Part shown: in pieces, positions 7,473 to 14,189 of the stretch | How positions within the stretch are numbered: position 1 is the first letter of the stretch | Layout of the letters: each line of letters starts with the position of its first letter | NCBI GenBank assembly: GCA_029225565.1 | Contig: JAQXWS010000038.1 | Span: 1 to 64,000, forward strand | Length of the DNA stretch: 64,000 nt | DNA from: Eubacteriales bacterium | GTDB taxonomy: Bacteria > Bacillota > Clostridia > Oscillospirales > Acutalibacteraceae | Reading direction: 5' to 3' | Position numbers and translations under genes: made by a program | The notes under the pieces: generated by a model | Databases searched by the model: none | What the model was told of the DNA's origin: nothing | What the model saw: the letters and a program-made list of their open reading frames with translations, nothing else

Positions 7473-7527
7473 ATTGTCGCAAATTTATAGGAGAGGAATA
7501 GCAGATAATTTCTGTTTAGGTTTAATT

Positions 7528-8934
7528 ATGGGCGGATTTTTTGGCGTAGCATCCAAAGAGGATTGCGTTTTTGACCTGTTTTTCGGTGTGGATTACCATT
7601 CTCATTTGGGTACCCGCAGAGCAGGTCTTGCGGTTTACAGCAAAGAGAATGGTTTTGACAAGGCGATACACAATATCGAGAATGCCCCTTTCAGAACAAA
7701 GTTTACAAAAGAGTCCAACTCCATGCACGGCGAGCTGGGTATCGGCTGTATAAGCGATTTTGAGGCTCAACCCATCTTGGTTAGGTCACATCACGGTACA
7801 TTTGCTATCGCAACCGTGGGCAAGATAAACAATAGCGACGAAATTGTAGAAGAAATCATAAAGGGCAACACCCATTTTTTTGAGATGCAAGGCGGCGATA
7901 TTAACCAGACCGAGCTTGTTGCGTCGATTATTAACCAAAAAGATAATTTTATCGACGGAATTCGTTATGCACAAGATATTATCGACGGCTCAATCAGTAT
8001 GCTGATTCTCACACCTATGGGCATATATGCTGCCAGGGACAAGCTGGGCAGAACTCCGATTTCTATCGGCAAAAAAGAGGACGGCTACTGTGCGGCGTTT
8101 GAGAGCTTTTCTTATTCCAATTTAGGATATGATTCACATAAGGAATTAGGACCCGGCGAGGTGGTTGTTATGACTGCCGACAGCGTAAAAACGCTGATTC
8201 AACCCGGCGATAAAATGCGTATATGCACATTCCTTTGGGTATATTACGGTTACCCCTCTGCCAGCTATGAGGGTATCAGCGTAGAACAAATGAGATATAA
8301 CTGCGGTCGGGCTTTGGCAAGACGCGACAATGCTAAGCCGGATGTTGTTGCCGGTGTTCCCGATAGCGGTATCGCTCACGCAATAGGGTATTCAAATGAG
8401 GCGCATATTCCATACTCCCGTCCGTTCGTAAAGTACACTCCTACTTGGCCCCGTTCATTTATGCCTACTAATCAGTCAAAGCGCAATTTGATTGCAAAGA
8501 TGAAGTTGATTCCTATTCAGGATTTGATAGAGGACAAAAGTCTGCTGCTTATCGACGACTCCATTGTTCGCGGTACTCAACTGAGGGAAACCACAGAGTA
8601 TCTGTTTTCCAGCGGAGCAAAGGAGGTTCACATAAGAACGGCTTGCCCGCCGTTGTTTTACGGCTGCAAGTACCTTAATTTCTCCCGTTCCACCTCCGAG
8701 ATGGAGCTGATAACCAGGCGGGTAATTAAAGAACTTGAGGGTCGCGACCCCGATGACGCTGTTATTCAGGAGTACATTGACCCCGACAGCGAAAAGTATC
8801 AGCGTATGGTGGAGGAGATAGGCAAACAGCTTCACTTTACATCCTTGCGTTATCACAGACTTGACGATATGATAGACTCGGTGGGCATCGACGCCGACAA
8901 GCTTTGCACCTATTGTTGGGACGGAAGAGAATAA
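7528..8934 (+). CDS. Amidophosphoribosyltransferase-like protein lacking glutaminase residues
   Basis: The ORF track starts at 7444, but that lies in a consensus promoter. ATG 7528 follows TTAGG and aligns with the normal PurF N-terminus. The N-terminal half has the class II glutamine amidotransferase fold, but it begins MGGFFGVAS where PurF has a catalytic Cys after Met. HRGQE has become HLGTR, and the oxyanion HNG has become TVG. The C-terminal phosphoribosyltransferase domain is intact (VAGVPDSGIAHA near 275, LLIDDSIVRGTQ near 338). It therefore probably cannot hydrolyse glutamine; it may use free ammonia or another amine donor, or act as a regulator. It stands alone, not in a pur operon. 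PurF kinship is sure; the activity is inferred. Confidence 0.8.
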   Translation: MGGFFGVASKEDCVFDLFFGVDYHSHLGTRRAGLAVYSKENGFDKAIHNIENAPFRTKFTKESNSMHGELGIGCISDFEAQPILVRSHHGTFAIATVGKINNSDEIVEEIIKGNTHFFEMQGGDINQTELVASIINQKDNFIDGIRYAQDIIDGSISMLILTPMGIYAARDKLGRTPISIGKKEDGYCAAFESFSYSNLGYDSHKELGPGEVVVMTADSVKTLIQPGDKMRICTFLWVYYGYPSASYEGISVEQMRYNCGRALARRDNAKPDVVAGVPDSGIAHAIGYSNEAHIPYSRPFVKYTPTWPRSFMPTNQSKRNLIAKMKLIPIQDLIEDKSLLLIDDSIVRGTQLRETTEYLFSSGAKEVHIRTACPPLFYGCKYLNFSRSTSEMELITRRVIKELEGRDPDDAVIQEYIDPDSEKYQRMVEEIGKQLHFTSLRYHRLDDMIDSVGIDADKLCTYCWDGRE

Positions 8935-8943
8935 TTGTTGCTG

Positions 8944-8971
8944 ACAGGTGGTGAAAACCGCCTGTTTTTGC
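8944..8971 (+). terminator. Terminator of the PurF-like gene
   Basis: ACAGGTGG-TGAAAA-CCGCCTGT followed by TTTTG, ten bases after the stop codon. Confidence 0.75.
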
Positions 8972-9120
8972 TACATATTGCACAATAATATTTGTTATAT
9001 ACTACTTATTGTGCTTTAATATGTAGAATATAACTAAAAAATATTGATTTTCTCTTAGCAATGGATTATCATTATCCCATAATGTGGAAGGCCCACAATA
9101 TGAAGAAAGGATAATTAATT

Positions 9121-9606
9121 ATGGCTACAAAAAAGACAGATGCTGCAAAGAAGGCAGTAAAGGACGAGGTTAAAAAGACAACTAAGGCTGTTAAAGAGAC
9201 TGCCGCTAAAACCGAAAAGGCAGTAAAGGAAGAAGCAAAGAGCACAGCCAAAGCTGTTAAGGAAACTGCTGCAAAGGCTGAGAAAACTGTAAAGGAAGCA
9301 GCAAAGAAGACAGAAAAGAAAGTGGAAAAGAAAGTAGAAAAGGCTGTAGAAAAGGCAGAAAAGAAGACCGAGAAAAAGGCTGCCGCACCAAAGAAGTCAG
9401 CCAAGAAGTCTGCACCCCAGGTTTACTTTGAATTTGCCGGCAAGCAGATTGACCCTGCAAAGGTTGTAGAGGATGTAAAGGCTGCCTATGTTGCAGGCGG
9501 CAACAAGGAATCTGCTATCAGCTCCGTAAAGGTATATGTTAAGGCAGAGGACAGCGCGGCTTACTTTGTTATCAACGACAAGGATACAGGCAAGATTGTA
9601 CTTTAA
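9121..9606 (+). CDS. Lys/Ala-rich protein with C-terminal DUF6465-like domain
   Basis: 161 residues. About the first 95 are low-complexity Lys/Ala/Glu/Thr repeats (AVKETAAKTEKAVKEEAK type) resembling histone H1-like or coiled amphipathic helices. The last 65 form a compact domain starting QVYFEFAGKQIDPAKVVEDV and ending in DTGKIVL, which I recognise as DUF6465-like from clostridial genomes. The basic repeats suggest binding to nucleic acid or another polyanion, but this is inference. ATG 9121 follows AAAGGA. The gene is followed by a terminator that has been duplicated by insertion of repeat copy D. It is probably well expressed, given the strong use of AAG/AAA and GCA/GCT codons. Confidence 0.7.
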   Translation: MATKKTDAAKKAVKDEVKKTTKAVKETAAKTEKAVKEEAKSTAKAVKETAAKAEKTVKEAAKKTEKKVEKKVEKAVEKAEKKTEKKAAAPKKSAKKSAPQVYFEFAGKQIDPAKVVEDVKAAYVAGGNKESAISSVKVYVKAEDSAAYFVINDKDTGKIVL

Positions 9607-9615
9607 TGTAAATTA

Positions 9616-9645
9616 TCTGTGACGGATAGCATTTGCTGTCCGTCT
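9616..9645 (+). terminator. Terminator of the DUF6465-like gene, left copy
   Basis: GACGGATAGC-ATTT-GCTGTCCGTC with the T-run cut off after one T by repeat copy D. The identical sequence recurs at 9931-9960 with its T-run intact. Confidence 0.8.
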
Positions 9646-9934
9646 CAGCGTGTAGAAAAAGTCAAATTATAAATTTCTACACGCTGACAGACTTCGAGAA
9701 ATGGGATTGAATTTTGTTTTCTTGCGAGGGAAGATGTACGATGGTACCTCGACTGAGCAAAAAACGAAAAACGCCAAAAGCGGCTTAGATTCATCATTAG
9801 ATGTCTAAGCCGCTTTTACAATCTCTACAAGTGCGATAAATCGCACCCACCTTTCTTTAATCAAGAGAGGCAGAAATCGGTTACATATTTTACATTATTT
9901 GGGGCGTGGTTCAACCCACTTTATCGACAGTCTG
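9646..9934 (-). repeat. Copy D of the ~285 bp intergenic repeat (inverted)
   Basis: Same element as copies B and C but in the opposite orientation: it begins CAGCGTGTAG and ends CGACAGTCTG, with all internal hairpins present. It is flanked by two exact copies (26-30 bp) of the upstream gene's terminator hairpin. Both orientations relative to the host gene occur across the copies, so orientation is not fixed by the target. Confidence 0.9.
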
Positions 9935-9966
9935 TGACGGATAGCATTTGCTGTCCGTCTTTTTGT
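9931..9966 (+). terminator. Terminator of the DUF6465-like gene, right copy
   Basis: Exact repeat of the left hairpin, followed by CTTTTTG, so it is the copy likely to work. Confidence 0.8.
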
Positions 9967-9994
9967 TTACAACCAAAGCTTTTTGTGCTACAAT
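9966..9994 (+). promoter_or_regulatory. Promoter of the EEP lipoprotein gene
   Basis: TTTACA, 17 bp, TACAAT, starting right after the T-run of the duplicated terminator. Confidence 0.65.
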
Positions 9995-10021
9995 CTGGAT
10001 ATAAATGATTTGAGGTGTAGT

Positions 10022-10885
10022 ATGAAAAAGATAGTTTCATTGTTTATGAGCGTTGCGCTGCTTCTGTCCCTGCTTGCCGGATGCTCCAAAACAGAGCAAT
10101 ATACCGTAGAGCTTGATGTAAAGGCCGGAGATATTTCTGTTGTGTCCTACAATGTTGCCGCCCCTTGGGGGAATCTGAAGCAGGGTACAAGCGCTCAGCG
10201 TGTAAAACGATTTGCCGCTTATATGAATGCAGTCAGTCCTGACACAATCGGTACCCAGGAGATGAATCAATACTGGATGGATAAGCTGGAAGAACTTATG
10301 CCTGCCTACGATTCCTACGGTATTCCCCGCGGTGGCGACGAGAACGAAAAAAAGAGCGAGATGAACTCCATCTTTTGGCGCAAGGATAAGTTCAGGTGTG
10401 TGGATTGCGGTACCTTTTGGCTTTCGGAAACAATTTATGACGAAAGCAAATATGAGGGCGCCGGATGTAACAGGATTTGTTCGTATGTTGTATTGGAAGA
10501 TAAGAATACAAAAAAGCAGTTTATTCACCTTAACACACATCTTGACAACGCAAGCGAAGATGCCAGGGAGTTCGGTGCGCAAACAATTATGGACACCATT
10601 GAGCTGATTACAGACCGCCATCCCCAGGCAAAGATTGTACTGACCGGTGATTTCAATGATGTTGAGGGCTCTAAGCCATACAATATTGTATCAGCTCAGT
10701 TCAAGGATTGCGCCAAGTCAAATGAGGCTAACGCTGGTCCCACATACACCGACTGGGGCAATAAAGAGTCAATTATCGACTTTGTGTTTACTGACGCCGA
10801 GCCCGTTGATTATTTAGTCCTCGATATGAATAAGGATGGCTTTGTGTCAGACCATAACGGCGTTTTTGCTATGATTAATTTGTAA
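10022..10885 (+). CDS. Lipoprotein with endonuclease/exonuclease/phosphatase (EEP) domain
   Basis: The track start at 9983 lies upstream of the natural start. ATG 10022 follows GAGGTG and opens a lipoprotein signal peptide with lipobox LLAGC near residues 16-20. The rest is an EEP/DNase I-fold domain with its motifs in order: VVSYNVA, GTQEM, NTHLD, LTGDFND, IDFVFT and SDHNGV, which carry the metal ligands and catalytic His/Asp. Surface-anchored EEP proteins hydrolyse phosphodiesters in nucleic acids, phosphoinositides or sphingolipids; the substrate is not predictable. Length of 287 residues is normal for a single-domain member. It stands alone with its own promoter and terminator. Confidence 0.85.
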   Translation: MKKIVSLFMSVALLLSLLAGCSKTEQYTVELDVKAGDISVVSYNVAAPWGNLKQGTSAQRVKRFAAYMNAVSPDTIGTQEMNQYWMDKLEELMPAYDSYGIPRGGDENEKKSEMNSIFWRKDKFRCVDCGTFWLSETIYDESKYEGAGCNRICSYVVLEDKNTKKQFIHLNTHLDNASEDAREFGAQTIMDTIELITDRHPQAKIVLTGDFNDVEGSKPYNIVSAQFKDCAKSNEANAGPTYTDWGNKESIIDFVFTDAEPVDYLVLDMNKDGFVSDHNGVFAMINL

Positions 10886-10898
10886 AAATTTTTGTTTT

Positions 10899-10920
10899 GC
10901 CACGGGTTTTACCGTGGCAT
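10899..10920 (+). terminator. Terminator of the EEP lipoprotein gene
   Basis: GCCACGG-GTTTTA-CCGTGGC. The T-run is missing because repeat copy E starts two bases later, the same arrangement as at copies B, C and D. Confidence 0.7.
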
Positions 10921-11268
10921 CAGACTGTCGATAAAGTGGGTTGAACCACGCCAAATAATATAATATGTAACCGATTTCTGCCTCTCTTGAGTAAAGGTGC
11001 GGGTCTCCGGTGGAGACCTCTGCACGAATGTGCAGAAGCACCGACCGAACCGGCAGGCGAGACGGTGGGGGCGATTTATCGCAGTTGTAGAGATTGTAAA
11101 AGCGGCTTAGACATCTAATGATGAATCTAAGCCGCTTTTGGCGTTTTTCGTTTTTTGCTCAGTCGAGGTACCATCGTACATCTTCCCTCGCAAAAAACGA
11201 AATTCAATCCCATTTCTCGCAGTCTGTCAGCGTGTAGAAATTTATAATTTGACTTTTTCTATACGCTG
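10921..11268 (+). repeat. Copy E of the intergenic repeat, carrying a GC-rich insert
   Basis: Begins CAGACTGTCGATAAAG next to the EEP gene terminator. At about 10998-11068 the usual AAAGGTGGGT region is replaced by some 75 GC-rich bases containing stems GGTCTCC/GGAGACC and CTGCAC/GTGCAG, enclosed by GGTGC/GCACC. The rest of the element follows normally. It shares its terminal hairpin with the inverted copy F. Confidence 0.8.
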
Positions 11269-11511
11269 ACAGACTTCGAGAAATGGGATTGAATTTCGTT
11301 TTCTTGCGAGGGAAGATGTACGATGGTACCTCGACTGAGCAAAAAACGAAAAACGCCAAAAGCGGCTTAGATTCATCATTGGATGTCTAAGCCGCTTTTA
11401 CAATCTCTCTGAGTGCTATAAATCGCACACACCATTCTTTACACAAGTGAGGCAGAAATCAGTTACATATTATATTATTTGGCGTGTTCAACCCACTTTA
11501 TCGACAGTCTG
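11228..11511 (-). repeat. Copy F of the intergenic repeat (inverted, joined tail-to-tail to copy E)
   Basis: Reverse-orientation copy that starts in the CAGCGTGTAG...CTATACGCTG hairpin shared with copy E and ends CGACAGTCTG. E and F together make a near-palindrome of about 590 bp. The terminator-like hairpins outside the pair differ (GCCACGG... on the left, AAAGCCGGTC... on the right), unlike the matched duplicates around B, C and D. Confidence 0.8.
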
Positions 11512-11541
11512 AAAGCCGGTCATATAGACCGGCTTTATTCT
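11512..11541 (+). terminator. Hairpin flanking copy F
   Basis: AAAGCCGGTC-TATA-type loop-GACCGGCTTT followed by ATTC. It resembles the hairpins that flank other copies, but no partner copy is present on the far side of the E/F pair. Confidence 0.5.
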
Positions 11542-11553
11542 TGCATAAAACAA

Positions 11554-11575
11554 AGCCCTGAAATGAATCAGGGCT
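11554..11575 (-). terminator. Terminator of the membrane-anchored unknown gene
   Basis: On the minus strand AGCCCTG-ATTCATTT-CAGGGCT followed by TTGTTTTATG, 13 bases after the stop codon. Confidence 0.65.
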
Positions 11576-11588
11576 AATATATTTGGTA

Positions 11589-12260
11589 TTAGTTTTTGTC
11601 AGTTGTGAACTCAAGAAGCTCATCATTATGGAATGTCAACGGTGCGTACTCTCCGTTCTTCTCGATATATACGGCGGACAAATTGCTTGCAACAGCATAC
11701 TTTTTGCCACCTGCAGAGAACATATAACACTCAGAGTTATTAACATTACCCTTGCCGGTGTTGTTGATGGAACCGGATGATGGGTCGCTCTTGTATCCGA
11801 TTGTGTACCAGTTGTCGTGGAGTACCTGCTTAAGCAATTCTTTAGCTTCGGCTACGCTGTATGTAGGTGTTGTGGTAATCTCATGCTGATTTTCGTATCT
11901 GTCATATACGGCAGCAGCAGATGGGCCCTCCTCCTCAGGCGGAGCAACAGCCGGTGCAACATAATTGAACCACATAATAAGGAAGTAGATAAGATACGCA
12001 ATCAACAGAAGAAGAATTACCATCTTAACTATCTGCTTTGCCTTATTATCTGTGTTTGCTGCAAAAGCCTCTTCCTGGGTAGGAATCTCAATCGGTACAA
12101 ATGGCTTGCCCTTCTTTGCGGCCTTTTTTTCTGCCTTTGCGTTCTTTTTATTAATGTTCTTAACAAGCTTTTCGTACTGTTTTGCTTGCTGCTTTTCTAA
12201 CTTAGCCGCTTTTTTTGCAGCCTTCATTTCTTTTTTTGCAAGTTTGGATTCTTTACTCAA
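11589..12260 (-). CDS. Conserved hypothetical protein, basic N-terminus plus single membrane helix
   Basis: The start is a TTG at 12260 placed eight bases after AAGGAGG; no ATG fits better. The first 55 residues are very rich in Lys and Ala (KLAKKEMKAAKKAAKLEKQQ), then a hydrophobic segment near residues 77-98 (IVKMVILLLLIAYLIYFLI) is followed by an extracellular-side domain of about 120 residues with no motif I recognise. The basic cytoplasmic tail gives an N-in orientation. A promoter (TTGCGT, 17 bp, TATAAT) lies at 12290-12318. It may be an envelope protein, but nothing in the sequence says more. Confidence 0.6.
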   Translation of the reverse strand: MSKESKLAKKEMKAAKKAAKLEKQQAKQYEKLVKNINKKNAKAEKKAAKKGKPFVPIEIPTQEEAFAANTDNKAKQIVKMVILLLLIAYLIYFLIMWFNYVAPAVAPPEEEGPSAAAVYDRYENQHEITTTPTYSVAEAKELLKQVLHDNWYTIGYKSDPSSGSINNTGKGNVNNSECYMFSAGGKKYAVASNLSAVYIEKNGEYAPLTFHNDELLEFTTDKN

Positions 12261-12289
12261 AGCAGTCCCCTCCTTATAAGTACACAGAA

Positions 12290-12318
12290 ATTATACCATT
12301 AAAGAAATCAAAACGCAA
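12290..12318 (-). promoter_or_regulatory. Promoter of the membrane-anchored unknown gene
   Basis: Minus strand TTGCGT, 17 bp, TATAAT, about 30 bases upstream of the TTG start. Confidence 0.6.
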
Positions 12319-12439
12319 CAACAATTTTTAATTTATTGCCTGTATTTTGTTAACAAAGTGTAAACATTTACAGTTATGTTACTATTTATATTAAGAATTG
12401 TAAAAAAATGTGGTATAAATAATATAGTGAGGTGATAAT

Positions 12440-13498
12440 GTGAAAGAATACATAAACATAATTCAATTATTCTTTAGCGAGTACGAAAAATTTATATCTC
12501 TTGGCATAAGCATTGCGCTTTTTGTAGTATTAGCTCTGTTCAGAAACAAAATTGCAAAGTCAATTTTATCAGTTATTGCTAAGATATTTTTAAGGAATAA
12601 AGAAAGCTATAAAAAGCCGCTAAAGGAATCGTTACAAAAGCCCCTAGCTCTTTTCTTCTTACTGCTTGGTATATTTCTGCTGTTTTATATAAACTTTGCA
12701 ATCCCTATTTTGCTAAAAGCCTTTAAAATAGCAACCATATTGATTATCTGCTGGGCGTTTGTAAATTATTTGTCAAACAATCTGTTCCTGCTGTTTCACT
12801 TTGGCGAGGATGCCGATAGCAAGATTAACACCACAGCAATTAAATTCGTATCCAATATACTGAAAATAATTGTTATTGCTTTTGCTGTTGTTATGGTAAT
12901 CAGCGAGCTTGGTTACAATGTTAACGGTTTATTGACCGGTATTGGCGTTGGCGGTCTTGCTATATCTCTGGCAGCACAGGAGGCCGTAGCCGACTTAATT
13001 GGCGGATTTGTTATAGTATTCGACAAGCCGTTCATTGTTGGGGACCTGATACAAACCCCCGATTTAATGGGCGTTGTCCAAGATGTTACTATGCGATCAA
13101 CAAAGATTAGAACCATCGAGGACAGTATAGTAACCGTACCCAATTCCAAATTGGCTGACAGCGCAATAGTCAATCTCAGCAAGATGGAAAAGAGGCTTAT
13201 TTCTCTGGAATTCGGTCTGGAATATTCCACCCCAAATGAACTTATAGAGAATTGTCAGACAGAAATCAAACAAAGCCTTATTGACGACCCGAATGTATTG
13301 CCGGAGCCTGTTAGGGTGAATGTATCAAAGCTTGATGACTCATCGGTTAATCTGGCTATCACCTGCTATTCTAATACAGGAGATATTAACGAACATTTGG
13401 CTATAGTCAATAATGTGAATTTGAGTATAAAAAGGATTATCGAGGACAACGGCGTTTCCTTTGCTTTTCCGTCAACAAGCGTATATATGCACAAATAA
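12440..13498 (+). CDS. Small-conductance mechanosensitive channel (MscS family)
   Basis: 352 residues starting at GTG 12440 behind GTGAGGTGAT (the overlapping ATG reads straight into TGA and cannot be used). Four hydrophobic segments lead to the pore-lining helix and beta domain, with the family signature GVGGLAISLAAQEAVADLIGG near residues 170-190 followed by KPFIVGDLI. The channel opens under membrane tension and releases solutes on osmotic downshock. The family match is strong. It is transcribed alone and shares a bidirectional terminator with plsY. Confidence 0.92.
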   Translation: MKEYINIIQLFFSEYEKFISLGISIALFVVLALFRNKIAKSILSVIAKIFLRNKESYKKPLKESLQKPLALFFLLLGIFLLFYINFAIPILLKAFKIATILIICWAFVNYLSNNLFLLFHFGEDADSKINTTAIKFVSNILKIIVIAFAVVMVISELGYNVNGLLTGIGVGGLAISLAAQEAVADLIGGFVIVFDKPFIVGDLIQTPDLMGVVQDVTMRSTKIRTIEDSIVTVPNSKLADSAIVNLSKMEKRLISLEFGLEYSTPNELIENCQTEIKQSLIDDPNVLPEPVRVNVSKLDDSSVNLAITCYSNTGDINEHLAIVNNVNLSIKRIIEDNGVSFAFPSTSVYMHK

Positions 13499-13501
13499 AA
13501 T

Positions 13502-13544
13502 AAATTTAGCACCAATCACACGATTGGTGCTAAATTTATTTTTT
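13502..13544. terminator. Bidirectional terminator between mscS-like gene and plsY
   Basis: AAATTTAGCACCAATC-ACAC-GATTGGTGCTAAATTT, a perfect 16 bp stem with T-rich sequence on both sides. The plsY stop codon falls inside it. Confidence 0.8.
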
Positions 13545-14189
13545 ACTGCTTCCGATTTTGTTTTCGGTATGATTTATAAGTCTCTTTATATTCTCTCTGT
13601 GTGCAACTATTACAATAACAGAAAAAACTAAAGAAATGATGGTTATTACCGCACTTCTATGAAATACATACATAAATACCGGATAAAATACAGCCATAAT
13701 AATTGAACCAAGGCTCACATACTTTGTGATTATTACAGTCACAGCAAACATGGCAAGAAGAATCAAGGCTATCCGCCAATCTATAATAAAACACATACCG
13801 CCGCAGGTTGCCACACCCTTGCCGCCCTTAAAATTAAAAAAGCAAGGAAAAATGTGGCCCATTACACAAAAGATACCGGAATACGATTTTATGATTGTGT
13901 CGCTGTTGCTCCCAAATACAGAATGTATCGAGTCACTCTGATTTGTTAATTTAACAATCAGATACGCAATGGCGATAGCTACTCCCACCTTTGCCATATC
14001 TCCAATGATGGTGAGTATTCCCCATGTTTTGCCGTAATTACGCATCATATTTGTTGTGCCGGCGTTACCGCTGCCGTGGGAGCGCACATCATCATTCTGA
14101 ATAATTTTGGAAATTATTATTCCAAAATTGAGACTGCCCAGGAGATAGGATATGGCTGCTATTACAACGCATATAAGAATCATTTTCAT
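13536..14189 (-). CDS. plsY: Glycerol-3-phosphate acyltransferase PlsY
   Basis: 217-residue polytopic membrane protein with the PlsY signatures GSGNAGTTNMMRNYGK (near residue 40) and FKGGKGVAT (near 120). It transfers acyl groups from acyl-phosphate to glycerol 3-phosphate, the first step of phospholipid synthesis, at the inner face of the membrane. The ATG overlaps the der stop as ATGA, so the two are translationally coupled. Length is normal. Confidence 0.95.
   Translation of the reverse strand: MKMILICVVIAAISYLLGSLNFGIIISKIIQNDDVRSHGSGNAGTTNMMRNYGKTWGILTIIGDMAKVGVAIAIAYLIVKLTNQSDSIHSVFGSNSDTIIKSYSGIFCVMGHIFPCFFNFKGGKGVATCGGMCFIIDWRIALILLAMFAVTVIITKYVSLGSIIMAVFYPVFMYVFHRSAVITIISLVFSVIVIVAHRENIKRLINHTENKIGSSKK

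Noticed and set aside
7444-7527. N-terminal extension of the PurF-like ORF in the track
   Set aside because: The extension begins with TTG inside a -35 box and covers the promoter -10; alignment with PurF starts at Met 7528.
1-12000. CRISPR array as explanation for the repeated sequences
   Set aside because: The repeats are ~285 bp, occur in both orientations and are separated by whole genes; no short regularly spaced repeats and no cas genes were found.
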